A stretch of 64,000 bases of DNA from Rhizobium sp. (GCA_003527225.1 DPXQ01000105.1:96403-160402), one strand, 5' to 3'; positions 38,969 through 48,136 are shown, numbered from the stretch's first letter. Notes: generated by a model from the letters alone, not told the origin. Numbers and translations are program-made.

Positions 38969-39079
38969 GCCCTTGCCATTTCCTTGCGGGTGCGCTTTCG
39001 AAGAGGCCGACCCAGACGCATTGCCGGGCCGCGGTTTTTCGTCAGCGCTCCAAATTATCCTGTTTTCAAAGCGAGCATA

Positions 39080-39100
39080 TAAGGTTATCAGACAACCTTA
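39080..39100. promoter_or_regulatory. GntR/FadR-type operator in the oxidase-denD divergent promoter
   Basis: TAAGGTT-ATCAGAC-AACCTTA has perfect seven-base arms; the inner TTATC-A-GACAA matches the core of the site at 36624-36642. It is in the AT-rich part of the spacer, 80 bases before the denD-like ATG and 112 bases before the oxidase ATG. Confidence 0.65.
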
Positions 39101-39179
39101 CAATATAAATTTTGACCCGCTCATTGCCGGGGCTTAAGCCTGGTTCCAGTGAGCGGTCTGTCCCTGGGAGGAGAGTCTC

Positions 39180-40163
39180 ATGCACATCCTGATCATTGGT
39201 GCGGCAGGTATGGTCGGGCGAAAACTGGCCCAGCGGCTTTCCGCAGACGGCAGCCTCGGCGGACAGTCGATTGAAGGTATGACGCTTGTCGATGTGGTGG
39301 CGCCGGAGGCTCCCGCTGGATTCGATGGCAAGGCCGAGTTGAAGGTGGCCGACCTCTCCACACCCGGTGAAGCGGAAAAGCTGGTTGCCGGACGCCCGGA
39401 TGTGATCTTTCACCTTGCCGCGATCGTGTCCGGCGAGGCCGAACTCGACTTCGACAAGGGCTACCGAATCAATCTCGACGGTACGCGCTTCCTGTTCGAC
39501 GCCATCCGCATCGCCAATGGCGAGGACGGCTACAAGCCCCGCGTGGTCTTCACGTCGTCGATCGCCGTCTTCGGCGCGCCGCTGCCCTATCCGATCCCCG
39601 ACGAATTTCACACTACGCCGCTCACCAGCTACGGCACACAGAAGGCGATCTGTGAGCTGCTGCTGGCCGACTATTCGCGCCGCAGCTTCTTCGACGGCAT
39701 CGGCATCCGCTTGCCGACCATCTGCATCCGTCCCGGCAAGCCGAACAAGGCGGCCTCCGGTTTCTTCTCCAACATCCTGCGCGAGCCGCTGGTCGGCCAG
39801 GAAGCGGTGCTTCCCGTCTCGGACGACGTGCGGCACTGGCATGCCTCGCCGCGTTCCGCCGTCGGCTTCCTAATTCATGGTGCGACGATCGACGTCGACA
39901 AGGTCGGTCCGCGGCGCAATCTTTCGATGCCGGGTCTGAGCGCCACCGTCGGAGAGCAGATCGAAGCGCTCCGCCGCGTTGCGGGCGAAAAGGCCGTGCG
40001 TCTCATTCGTCGCGAGCCGGACGAGATGATCATGAAGATGGTCGCCGGCTGGGCGCCCGGCTTCGAGGCGAAGCGCGCGACAGCACTTGGCTTTATCGCG
40101 GAAACGTCCTTCGATGATATCATCCGCGTTCATATTGAGGATGAAATGGGAGGAAAGCTTTGA
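39180..40163 (+). CDS. denD: D-erythronate dehydrogenase-like NAD-dependent oxidoreductase
   Basis: A 327-residue extended SDR: glycine motif GAAGMVGRKL at 8-17, Ser126/127 and Tyr151-x3-Lys155 as catalytic residues, and NKAASGFFSNILREPLVGQEAVLPV near residue 185. The sequence fits the DenD subgroup, which oxidises D-erythronate to the 2-keto acid; related proteins act on other four- and five-carbon sugar acids, so the symbol is tentative. First gene of a tight three-gene operon (TTGA overlap with the next). Confidence 0.75.
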   Translation: MHILIIGAAGMVGRKLAQRLSADGSLGGQSIEGMTLVDVVAPEAPAGFDGKAELKVADLSTPGEAEKLVAGRPDVIFHLAAIVSGEAELDFDKGYRINLDGTRFLFDAIRIANGEDGYKPRVVFTSSIAVFGAPLPYPIPDEFHTTPLTSYGTQKAICELLLADYSRRSFFDGIGIRLPTICIRPGKPNKAASGFFSNILREPLVGQEAVLPVSDDVRHWHASPRSAVGFLIHGATIDVDKVGPRRNLSMPGLSATVGEQIEALRRVAGEKAVRLIRREPDEMIMKMVAGWAPGFEAKRATALGFIAETSFDDIIRVHIEDEMGGKL

Positions 40164-41077
40164 GTGCTCAACGCGAAGGCCGGGCCCAGACCCGCAGGAT
40201 CGCCTTTTTGGGAACTGGGCTCATGGGCGCGCCGATGGCGCGCCGCCTGCTTGGCGCAGGCTATGCGGTCACGGTCTGGAACCGCGACAGCACGAAAGCG
40301 GAAGCACTCAGCGCTGATGGCGCGCACGTCGCCGTTTCCCCGGCTGAGGCTGTCCGGGGTGCGGGCGTCGTTTTCACCATGCTGAGTGATGGCAAGGCCG
40401 TCGGCGAGGTGCTATTCGATAGCGGATGTGTCGACGCGCTCACGACGGGTGCCATCGTCGTGGACACGAGCTCGATTTCGCCGCTGATCGCCAAGGAACA
40501 TGCCGCGCGGCTTGCCGAACGGAGCATCGCCCATATCGACGCACCGGTCTCCGGCGGTGTCGTGGGTGCGGAAGCAGGAACGCTTGCCATCATGGCCGGC
40601 GGTGACGCTTCGGTCATCGAGGGACTGGCAGACATATTCGCGGTGCTCGGCCGCGTCACCGTTGTCGGCCCCAGCGGCGCCGGACAGATCTGCAAGCTTG
40701 CCAACCAACAGATCGTAGCGATCACCATCGGTGCTGTGGCGGAAGCCATGATCCTCGCTGAAGCCGGCGGTGCATCGCGGGAGAAATTTCGCGAGGCGAT
40801 CCGCGGCGGCTTCGCCGAAAGCCGCATTCTCGACCTGCATGGCGGCCGCATGGTCAGCCGCAGCTTCGCGCCCGGCGGCCCGTCTCGGCTCCAGCTGAAA
40901 GACCTCGATGCCGTCGCCGCCATGGCTGACCTATTCAGCCTCGACCTGCCCCTCACCGCCAAAGTGCGCGACGAGTTCCGCGAATTCGTCGCAGACGGCG
41001 GCGGCGAGAAAGACCATAGTGGGCTGCTGCTGCATCTCGAAAAGATCAATCATCGCCAGCGGGAGGAAAACCAATGA
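40160..41077 (+). CDS. 3-Hydroxyisobutyrate dehydrogenase-family (beta-hydroxyacid) dehydrogenase
   Basis: A 305-residue protein with an N-terminal NAD(P) motif FLGTGLMGAPMA (17-28), the substrate motif DAPVSGG (127-133) and catalytic Lys179 in GQICKLANQ. The family includes tartronate-semialdehyde reductase, L-threonate dehydrogenase (LtnD) and 2-keto-3-deoxypentonate 4-dehydrogenases. Start codon is TTG, supported by GGGAGGAAAGC just ahead and the overlap with the denD stop. Coupled to the dehydratase gene by ATGA. Confidence 0.85.
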   Translation: MSAQREGRAQTRRIAFLGTGLMGAPMARRLLGAGYAVTVWNRDSTKAEALSADGAHVAVSPAEAVRGAGVVFTMLSDGKAVGEVLFDSGCVDALTTGAIVVDTSSISPLIAKEHAARLAERSIAHIDAPVSGGVVGAEAGTLAIMAGGDASVIEGLADIFAVLGRVTVVGPSGAGQICKLANQQIVAITIGAVAEAMILAEAGGASREKFREAIRGGFAESRILDLHGGRMVSRSFAPGGPSRLQLKDLDAVAAMADLFSLDLPLTAKVRDEFREFVADGGGEKDHSGLLLHLEKINHRQREENQ

Positions 41078-42858
41078 GCGAAGGAAACAAGACGGGCCGT
41101 CGCCTGCGCTCGCAGAACTGGTTCGACAACCCCGACCATATCGATCTGACCGCGCTCTATCTCGAGCGCTTCATGAACTACGGCACGACGCCGGAAGAGC
41201 TGCGATCCGGCAAGCCGATCATCGGCATTGCCCAGTCGGGCAGCGACCTAAATCCCTGCAACCGCCACCACCTCGACCTCGCCAAGCGCCTGCGCGACGG
41301 TATTCGCGACGCCGGCGGCATTCCGATCGAGTTTCCCACCCATCCGTTGTTCGAAAACTGCAAGCGCCCGACCGCGGCGCTCGACCGCAACCTCGCCTAT
41401 CTGGGCCTGGTCGAAATCCTCTACGGCTACCCACTCGATGGGGTCATCCTCACCACCGGCTGCGACAAGACCACGCCCTCGGCGCTGATGGCGGCCTCCA
41501 CCGTCGACCTGCCGGCCATCGTCTTCTCCGGCGGTCCGATGCTCGACGGCTGGCATGACGGCGATCTGGTCGGCTCGGGTACAGTAATCTGGCGCTCGCG
41601 CCGCAAGCTTGCCGCGGGCGAGATCACCCGTGAAGAATTCCTTGAGGCGGCGCTCGATTCGGCACCCTCGGTCGGCCATTGCAACACCATGGGCACGGCA
41701 TCGACGATGAACGCCATGGCCGAAGCGCTCGGCATGTCGCTGACCGGCTGTGCCGCCATTCCGGCTGCCTATCGCGAACGCGGCCAGATGGCCTACCGCA
41801 CCGGCCGACGCGCCGTCGAACTGGTCCTTCAGGACATCAAGCCGTCGGACATCCTGACGCGCGCCGCCTTCCTCAACGCCATCAAGGTCAATTCGGCAAT
41901 CGGCGGCTCGACCAATGCGCAGCCGCATCTCGCCGCGATGGCGAAGCACGCCGGCGTCGAACTGCACCCGGACGACTGGCAGGTCCACGGCTTCGACATT
42001 CCGCTGCTTGCCAATGTCCAGCCGGCCGGCGCCTATCTCGGCGAGCGCTTCCACCGCGCCGGCGGCGTACCGGCGATCATGTGGGAACTGCTCAAAGCCG
42101 GCAAGCTCGACGGATCCTGTCCGACGGTCACCGGCAAGACCATGGCCGAAAACCTGCAGGGCCGCGAATCCGACGACCGTGAAGTCATCAAGCCCTACGA
42201 CACGCCGATGCGCGAACGCGCCGGTTTCCTGGTGCTGAAGGGAAATCTGTTCGACTTCGCCATCATGAAGATGAGCGTCGTGTCGGAAGGCTTCCGCGAG
42301 CGCTACCTGAGCGAGCCCGGCAGGGAAGGCGTTTTCGACGGCAAGGCGGTCGTGTTCGATGGTTCAGAGGACTACCACAAGCGCATCAACGATCCCGAAC
42401 TCGACATCGACGAGAACACGATCCTGGTGATCCGCGGCGCCGGCCCGCTCGGCTGGCCGGGATCGGCCGAAGTGGTCAACATGCAGCCGCCGGATCACCT
42501 GCTGAAGAAGGGCATCATGAGCCTGCCGACGATCGGCGACGGCCGCCAGTCAGGCACCGCCGACAGCCCGTCGATCCTCAACGCCTCGCCGGAAAGTGCG
42601 GCCGGTGGCGGTCTCGCCTGGGTGAGGACCGGCGACATCATCCGCATCGACTTCAACGAGGGTCGTTGCGACATGCTGGTGGACGAGGCCGAAATCGAGC
42701 GTCGCAAGGGCGAAGGCATCCCCAAGGTGCCCGCCGACGCGACCCCGTGGCAGCGGATCTATCGCCAGACCGTCACGCAGCTCTCCGAGGGCGCGACGAT
42801 CAAGGGCGCGGACGACTTCCGCCAGATCGCCAGGACGCCGCCGCGTCACAACCACTGA
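41074..42858 (+). CDS. xylD: XylD-like pentonate dehydratase (IlvD/Edd family)
   Basis: A 594-residue Fe-S dehydratase. Cys62 (NPCNRHH), Cys130 (TTGCDKTTP) and Cys203 (GHCNTMGT) match the three cluster ligands of Rhizobium L-arabinonate dehydratase, shifted by three. The sequence SQNWFDNPDHIDLTALYLER and the end RHNH recall Caulobacter D-xylonate dehydratase XylD. The reaction is pentonate to 2-keto-3-deoxypentonate plus water; D-xylonate and L-arabinonate are both possible. Last gene of the operon; a hairpin follows. Confidence 0.85.
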   Translation: MSEGNKTGRRLRSQNWFDNPDHIDLTALYLERFMNYGTTPEELRSGKPIIGIAQSGSDLNPCNRHHLDLAKRLRDGIRDAGGIPIEFPTHPLFENCKRPTAALDRNLAYLGLVEILYGYPLDGVILTTGCDKTTPSALMAASTVDLPAIVFSGGPMLDGWHDGDLVGSGTVIWRSRRKLAAGEITREEFLEAALDSAPSVGHCNTMGTASTMNAMAEALGMSLTGCAAIPAAYRERGQMAYRTGRRAVELVLQDIKPSDILTRAAFLNAIKVNSAIGGSTNAQPHLAAMAKHAGVELHPDDWQVHGFDIPLLANVQPAGAYLGERFHRAGGVPAIMWELLKAGKLDGSCPTVTGKTMAENLQGRESDDREVIKPYDTPMRERAGFLVLKGNLFDFAIMKMSVVSEGFRERYLSEPGREGVFDGKAVVFDGSEDYHKRINDPELDIDENTILVIRGAGPLGWPGSAEVVNMQPPDHLLKKGIMSLPTIGDGRQSGTADSPSILNASPESAAGGGLAWVRTGDIIRIDFNEGRCDMLVDEAEIERRKGEGIPKVPADATPWQRIYRQTVTQLSEGATIKGADDFRQIARTPPRHNH

Positions 42859-42903
42859 CGTGCAACGGGTCGCGGGAGCCCTTCCGCGATCACATCCTCG
42901 TGC

Positions 42904-42939
42904 CTTGCGGCCCGTGCGTTTGACCTTGCGGGCCGCAGG
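42904..42939 (+). terminator. Hairpin after the dehydratase gene
   Basis: Arms 42904-42914 and 42929-42939 form 11 pairs (one G-U) with a 14-base loop, 46 bases after the xylD-like stop and 40 before msrA. No T-run. Confidence 0.4.
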
Positions 42940-42979
42940 ACCCATCTAAGGGCAGGACACATACCCGAAGGAGGATGGC

Positions 42980-43489
42980 ATGACGACAAATACCGAACGC
43001 GCCGTATTGGCTGGCGGATGCTTCTGGGGCATGCAGCAGTTGATCCGCAGGATGCCCGGCGTTCTCGCCACCCGCGTCGGCTACACCGGCGGCGACGTGG
43101 CCAACGCCACCTACCGCAACCACGGTACCCATGCCGAAGGCATCGAGATCACCTTCGATCCGTCGAAGATCAGCTATCGCGACCTGCTGGAATTCTTCTT
43201 CCAGATCCATGACCCGACCACGCCAAACCGTCAGGGCAACGACGTTGGCATGAGCTATCGCTCGGCGATCTACTACACGAGCGACGAGCAGAAACGCGTG
43301 GCCGAGGACACCATCGCCGACGTGAATGCGTCAGGCCTCTGGCCCGGCAAGGTGGTGACCGAAGTCGAGCCCGTCAGTGATTTCTGGGAAGCCGAACCGG
43401 AGCACCAGGATTATCTGGAACGCTATCCGAACGGCTATACCTGTCATTTCCCGCGGCCAAACTGGAAATTGCCACGTCGGGCCGCCTAA
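42980..43489 (+). CDS. msrA: Peptide methionine-S-sulfoxide reductase MsrA
   Basis: MsrA repairs methionine-S-sulfoxide in proteins. The 169-residue protein has the nucleophile Cys14 in AGGCFWGMQ, plus [20 protein letters not shown] and [18 protein letters not shown] signatures. The only late cysteine is in [10 protein letters not shown] near the C-terminus. GAAGGAGG is seven bases before the ATG. It stands alone between the sugar-acid operon and a convergent SDR gene. Confidence 0.94.
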   Translation: MTTNTERAVLAGGCFWGMQQLIRRMPGVLATRVGYTGGDVANATYRNHGTHAEGIEITFDPSKISYRDLLEFFFQIHDPTTPNRQGNDVGMSYRSAIYYTSDEQKRVAEDTIADVNASGLWPGKVVTEVEPVSDFWEAEPEHQDYLERYPNGYTCHFPRPNWKLPRRAA

Positions 43490-43514
43490 ACTGACAAATC
43501 GCCATTCGAAACTT

Positions 43515-43539
43515 CGCCGATCCCCCGGGCCCGGCGGCG
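43515..43539 (+). terminator. Possible terminator of msrA
   Basis: CGCCG (43515-43519) and CGGCG (43535-43539) enclose a GC-rich CCCCCGGGCCCG core and are followed by TTCTTGTTGTTC, a loosely T-rich tail. It is 26 bases after the msrA stop, in front of the convergent SDR stop. Confidence 0.35.
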
Positions 43540-43549
43540 TTCTTGTTGT

Positions 43550-44323
43550 TCAGAGCACGGCGCTCATGCCGCCGTCGACATAGATGATCTGACCGTTGAC
43601 ATAGTCGGAAGCCGACGAGGCCAGGAAGACAGCCGTTCCGACCAGCTCCTCCGGTCGGCCCCATCGGCGTGCAGGTGTGCGGCTTTTCACCCAGGCGTCG
43701 AAATGCGGGTTGGAACTGAGTGCTTCGTTCATATCGGTCAACATGTATCCAGGCCCGATGGCGTTTGCTTGAATGCTGTGCTCCGCCCATTCTGCTGTCA
43801 TCGCCTGGGTCAGCATCTTGATGCCGCCCTTTGCCGCGGTGTAGGGCGCGACGGTTGGCCGGGCGAGCCCGCTCATCAATGAGCCGATATTGATGATCTT
43901 GCCGCGTCGGCGCGAGATCATTCGCTTCGCCGCCTCGCGTCCGATGATGAAGGCGCTCGTGAGATTGGTGTCGATAACGCCTTGCCACTCTTTGGCCGAA
44001 AGCTCGACCATGGGCTTCCTCAGTTGGATGCCGGCATTGTTGACGACAATGTCGATCTCCAGTCCCTCGGCATCGAAGTTGTTGAAGGCTGCGACGACGG
44101 CTCTCTCGTCCGTCACATCGAATGCGGCGGCGCGAACAGAAAGTCCCTCGGCGCGCAAGGCCTCCGCCGTGTCGGCGAGCCGGTCCGCGTTGACGCCATT
44201 TATGACGAGAGAGGCGCCGGCCTGGCCAAGGCCATGAGCAATGGCGCGGCCGAGACCCCGTGAGGAACCGGTCACCAGGGCGGTGCGGCCCTCAAGGCTG
44301 AATTGAAAATCCTGCACGTTCAT
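43550..44323 (-). CDS. SDR-family oxidoreductase (gluconate 5-dehydrogenase-like)
   Basis: A 257-residue classical short-chain dehydrogenase: cofactor motif TGSSRGLG at 18-25, NNAG at 95-98, catalytic Ser148, Tyr161 and Lys165, and a C-terminal YVNGQIIYVDGGM. The pattern is near 5-keto-gluconate reductase/gluconate 5-dehydrogenase; other sugar-acid or ketoacyl substrates remain possible. The ATG at 44323 gives the normal N-terminus; a GTG eleven codons upstream has no ribosome site. It follows a ThDP-enzyme gene by 60 bases and is probably cotranscribed. Confidence 0.85.
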   Translation of the reverse strand: MNVQDFQFSLEGRTALVTGSSRGLGRAIAHGLGQAGASLVINGVNADRLADTAEALRAEGLSVRAAAFDVTDERAVVAAFNNFDAEGLEIDIVVNNAGIQLRKPMVELSAKEWQGVIDTNLTSAFIIGREAAKRMISRRRGKIINIGSLMSGLARPTVAPYTAAKGGIKMLTQAMTAEWAEHSIQANAIGPGYMLTDMNEALSSNPHFDAWVKSRTPARRWGRPEELVGTAVFLASSASDYVNGQIIYVDGGMSAVL

Positions 44324-44383
44324 TCTCCCTGAAAATATGAGGCCCGCCCCGGTCACCTGTGGGTACCGTCCGCCAGTGACAGA

Positions 44384-46012
44384 TCAGAACTCGGCCGGAG
44401 GGGCGGGGTGAAGAAGCGGCCAGGGGCTCGCCTCCGATCCCTTCTCGACCGGGACCTCGATCAAAGCCGGCTCATCGGCGTCAAGGTATTCGGCGAGGCG
44501 GCGCTTCAACTGTTCCGGAGTCTCGACGCGACAGGCCTTCAAGCCAAAGCTTTCGGCGCATCGGACGAAATCGGGATTGGTCAGCTCCGAGCCGATATAA
44601 CGCCCTTGGTAAGACTGACGCTGATCGCGGAAGACATTTCCGTAGGAGGAGTTATTGAAGACGATTGCAACCACGCCGATCTTGTGATGGACGGCGGTCG
44701 CCATTTCCTGCATCCCGAACATGAACCCGCCATCTCCGGAGACCGAAACCACCGCCTTGTCGGGGTGCGCGACCTTGACTCCAAGCGCCGTGTTGTAGCC
44801 GAAGCCGAGATTATCCTGGTAGCCGCAGGTGATATATTGCCGGGGCGCATAGACCGGGAAGCCGAAACGGGCGGCAAAGCCCATCTGGCTCACCTCCTCG
44901 ACGAAGAAACCATCGCGCGGGAGGGCTGCACGAATGGCATCAATATAGGCCATTTGCGGCTGGATGTCCTGGATCGCCTGTAGCGCCTTGGTCCTGATGG
45001 CCCGAAATTCCTCTGTCCGCGGCGGACGCGCCCCGCCGGCGAGCGCATCGATCAGCGCCCGGGTTCCGGCGGCAGCATCGGCGATGATACCGACATCGGG
45101 CTTGAGCCGTACCATTTCGGTAGGGTCTATATCGATACGGATGACCTTCATGCCTTTGGGCAGCCACCGCCAGCGCATATATTGCAGCTCGAGGCGGCTA
45201 CCGATGCCGATCAGCAGGTCCGCCTTCTCGCAATAGTCGCGGGAGGCGACGAGGTTCATGGCCAGCGGGTCGTCATCCGGGACGATCCCCTTGCCAGCCC
45301 GGTGCGAAGTGACCGGCGCCTGGAGCTGGCGCGCGAGTTCGAGGATTTCGGGACCCGCGTCGACCGCGCCTCCGCCCACCATGATCAGCGGATTCCTGGA
45401 CGCGGAGATGAGTTTCGCGGCGGCTTCGATATCGTCGGGATCGGCAATCGGCTTGAAAGCCGGCTCTCCCGCTGCGGGCTCCGGCGATTCTCCACGCTTT
45501 CCGAAGACATCCCATGGTGCCTCGACGGCAACCGGTCCCTGGCGGCCGGACAGCATGAGTGACACCATGCGCGCCATCACAGCGGACGCCTCGGCCGGAT
45601 GATTGATGCGTTCGGCCCCTTTGATGAAGCTGCGGAGCGTCGTCAACTGATCGGGGAGCTCATGCAACTGGCCGCGACCCCTGCCGATCAGGTCTGACAT
45701 GACGTTGCCTGTAATGCAGAGAACCGGGGCATTGGCGCCATAGGCGGTGCAGAGGGCCGCGCCCGAATTCAGCACGCCGGGGCCGGGCACCACGGTGTAG
45801 GCGCCGATCCGGCCCGACGATTTCGCATAGCCATAGGCCATGTAGCCCGCGGCCTGTTCGTGGCGGGTATGAATGAAGCGCAGTTCGCCGCGCCGCTCGT
45901 AGAGCGCGTCGATGAAATCATACATGTGCGCGCCCGGAATGCCGAAAACCGTATCGACGCCGTTGTTGATCAGAGACTGCGCGATCAATTGGCCTGTGGT
46001 TGCCCGAAGCAT
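44384..46012 (-). CDS. ThDP-dependent enzyme, acetolactate synthase-like
   Basis: A 542-residue three-domain ThDP enzyme. Glu52 in RHEQAAGYMA activates the cofactor; the ThDP/metal motif runs from VSGDGGFMFGMQEMATA to VFNN in the C-terminal domain. The family covers acetolactate synthase large subunits, glyoxylate carboligase, benzoylformate and sulfopyruvate decarboxylases; no regulatory-subunit gene is nearby, so it is likely catabolic, not IlvB. It starts 37 bases after the ndvA stop on the same strand and precedes the SDR gene. Confidence 0.85.
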   Translation of the reverse strand: MLRATTGQLIAQSLINNGVDTVFGIPGAHMYDFIDALYERRGELRFIHTRHEQAAGYMAYGYAKSSGRIGAYTVVPGPGVLNSGAALCTAYGANAPVLCITGNVMSDLIGRGRGQLHELPDQLTTLRSFIKGAERINHPAEASAVMARMVSLMLSGRQGPVAVEAPWDVFGKRGESPEPAAGEPAFKPIADPDDIEAAAKLISASRNPLIMVGGGAVDAGPEILELARQLQAPVTSHRAGKGIVPDDDPLAMNLVASRDYCEKADLLIGIGSRLELQYMRWRWLPKGMKVIRIDIDPTEMVRLKPDVGIIADAAAGTRALIDALAGGARPPRTEEFRAIRTKALQAIQDIQPQMAYIDAIRAALPRDGFFVEEVSQMGFAARFGFPVYAPRQYITCGYQDNLGFGYNTALGVKVAHPDKAVVSVSGDGGFMFGMQEMATAVHHKIGVVAIVFNNSSYGNVFRDQRQSYQGRYIGSELTNPDFVRCAESFGLKACRVETPEQLKRRLAEYLDADEPALIEVPVEKGSEASPWPLLHPAPPAEF

Positions 46013-46049
46013 CCTGTCTCCTCCGCTGATTCTTCCGACTGCGGAGAAC

Positions 46050-47789
46050 CTAGACGCTTTTTTCTTCGGTCAACAGACCGCTCGTCTTCAGCAGCGAGGC
46101 AAACCGGCCACCGCGGGTGCTGAGTTCGTCGTAACCTCCCATTTCGACGATCCGGCCATGATCTAGGAAAAGAACGAGATCCGCCTCGCGGACTGTGGAG
46201 AGGCGGTGCGCGATGATGAAGGTGGTCCGATCTTTGCGCAGGCGATCGATCGCCGCCTTCACGCGGGCTTCCGTTTCGACGTCGAGCGCGCTTGTTGCCT
46301 CATCAAGGACGAGAATCGGCGCATTCTTCAAGATAGCGCGGGCAATAGCGATGCGCTGGCGCTCGCCGCCGGAAAGCCGGTTGCCGCGTTCGCCGACGAC
46401 GGTCGTGAGGCCGGCCAGCCGGCTCTCGATGAAGTCGGTGGCGGCCGCCGCTTCCGCCGCCTTGATCACTTCCTCCTCGCTCGCATCCTCGCGCCCCAGC
46501 CTGATATTCTCTATGATCGAGCGGTTGAGCAGCCCGGCGTCCTGGAAAACGGTCGCAATCGAATGGCGCAGCGATTTTCGAGTGACGGTCGAGATATCTG
46601 TTCCGTCGATCAGGATTTTGCCGGCCTGAGGTTCGTGGACACGCTGGAGCAGATTGATGAGTGTGGTCTTGCCGGCACCTGTCGGTCCGACGATGGCGAT
46701 TGTCTGGCCAGCCTTCACCGAGAAGGAAACATCGTGCACGCCCTGTGTCGTCTGGGCGAAGTCGAAGGACACGTTCCGGAACTCGACATCCCCTCTGACA
46801 TTGGTCAGTTCGCTGGCGCCAGCCGGTTCTTCCCGTTCTTCCACGGCGTCTTCGAGCTGATAGAAGTCCTCGAGCTTGGCGCGAGCCTCGAAAATCTGTG
46901 TCGAAAAGGCACGCATCTGGTCCAGTCGGCCGATCAGCAAGCCGGCGAATCCCGTAAACGCGATGACGTCGCCGACACGCAGATCGCCGGTTTGTACCAG
47001 AATAGTACCGATCACCAGAATGATCAGCATCGAGATGGTCGAGGCAATGCGGTTGAGCGCACTTGCGATCGCCCACCAGTCGAGGACAGGATACTGGGCC
47101 TGAAGCAACTGACTAGCATATTGCTTCAGTGCGCGGGTCTCGGCCTCTATCCGGTTGTAGCTGTGCAGCACGGAGACATTGCTGATCGAATCGCTGACAT
47201 GCGAAAAGACCGTATGATAGTGTTGCTCCACCGAGGCCTGACCTTCCTTTGTTCGGGTCATGACCGTCTTGCCGATCAGAACATAGAGGATTGCCAGGAC
47301 GATGAGGACAGCGGTCAGCCGCATGTCCATGGAGAAGGCTGTCGGGACGAGGAGAACGAGGGCCACGGCTGTCGCCAGATGTGTGCGCATGAATTCAAGC
47401 CACAGCCCGAACAGCGTCTCGCTCGCACGCAGGAGTGTCTGCAGGGCATTCGAGGTGCCCCGTTGCTGATGCCAACTCAGCGGCATCGAAATGATCCGGC
47501 CAAAGGATTCGGTGAGAAGATCGGCGCGGCGGCCATGGGCCAGCCGATCGGCTTCGCGTGCGACAAGCACGTAGGCTATCGTGTTGAACACGCCGAAGCA
47601 GCCCCAGAGGATCAGGATGTTCTTTGCATCCCTCTTTTCCGAGATCGCATCGATGATCCGCCCAAACAGGACAGGTTCCGCGATCGTGATGACGGCGAGT
47701 ACGATGTTGGCGACGACGACCAGCGACACCTTCATGCGATAGGCGGCGAGGTATCTCAGGGCCTTCATATAGACTTGGACTAGGGACAA
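46050..47789 (-). CDS. ndvA: Cyclic beta-1,2-glucan ABC exporter NdvA/ChvA
   Basis: A 579-residue fused membrane-ATPase exporter. Six membrane helices in the first 310 residues, then an ATP-binding domain with GPTGAGKTT, FQDAGLLNRSI, LSGGERQRIAIARAIL and VLDEATSALDVETEAR. The sequence agrees with Sinorhizobium NdvA nearly throughout as far as I recall it. The family N-terminus (MSLxxVYxxALRYL) begins at a TTG at 47789 with GAGAGA six bases ahead; a GTG six codons upstream has no ribosome site. It exports the glucan made by ndvB, needed for osmotic adaptation and plant interaction. Confidence 0.93.
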   Translation of the reverse strand: MSLVQVYMKALRYLAAYRMKVSLVVVANIVLAVITIAEPVLFGRIIDAISEKRDAKNILILWGCFGVFNTIAYVLVAREADRLAHGRRADLLTESFGRIISMPLSWHQQRGTSNALQTLLRASETLFGLWLEFMRTHLATAVALVLLVPTAFSMDMRLTAVLIVLAILYVLIGKTVMTRTKEGQASVEQHYHTVFSHVSDSISNVSVLHSYNRIEAETRALKQYASQLLQAQYPVLDWWAIASALNRIASTISMLIILVIGTILVQTGDLRVGDVIAFTGFAGLLIGRLDQMRAFSTQIFEARAKLEDFYQLEDAVEEREEPAGASELTNVRGDVEFRNVSFDFAQTTQGVHDVSFSVKAGQTIAIVGPTGAGKTTLINLLQRVHEPQAGKILIDGTDISTVTRKSLRHSIATVFQDAGLLNRSIIENIRLGREDASEEEVIKAAEAAAATDFIESRLAGLTTVVGERGNRLSGGERQRIAIARAILKNAPILVLDEATSALDVETEARVKAAIDRLRKDRTTFIIAHRLSTVREADLVLFLDHGRIVEMGGYDELSTRGGRFASLLKTSGLLTEEKSV

Positions 47790-48136
47790 TTGCGTTCTCT
47801 CATTCACGCGCGAGGCCGGATGTCTCGATCTGATGCGTCATTCATATATGAAGGCAAGGCGTAAGGGCGTGAAGACCGATACGAATGCGATTCCATTTCC
47901 GCGATATGATGCGACAGAATTCGACCCGCATCGGTCCAAGTGGGTCCCGGTGTGAGCCGGTCTGATTTGGCTAGCCGTATTTCACACGTGTGGCAAGATT
48001 TCGGATATCGCAATTAAATGCTTCGTAACCGAATCTGATAGTTTACCTCCACCGCCTATTCCATAAGGATATAGGAAAACAAGCCGTACGGCATTTTCGT
48101 GACGAATGCCCAAGCGAGGCTCCAGGGAGGTTTTAC
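47790..48136. other. 347-base divergent spacer between ndvA and the luxR-type gene
   Basis: No gene is seen. The spacer contains the palindrome CACACGTGTG (47983-47992), an imperfect lux-box-like repeat at 48054-48074 and an AT-richer stretch at about 48000-48080 that should hold promoters. GGGAGG at 48125-48130 is the ribosome site of the luxR-type gene. Confidence 0.5.
48054..48074. promoter_or_regulatory. Imperfect lux-box-like dyad
   Basis: CCTATTCCATAAGGATATAGG has outer arms CCTAT/ATAGG and some inner symmetry (14 of 21 positions agree with its reverse complement). Size and position, about 62 bases before the LuxR-type ATG, suit an autoregulatory lux box; the sequence does not match a fixed consensus. 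Confidence 0.3.

Noticed and set aside
46206..47783. 525-codon plus-strand frame opposite ndvA
   Set aside because: No domain, composition typical of antisense to a GC-rich gene.
47983..47992. CACACGTGTG as the main ndvA operator
   Set aside because: A perfect but only 10-base palindrome; too short to support a claim without conservation data.
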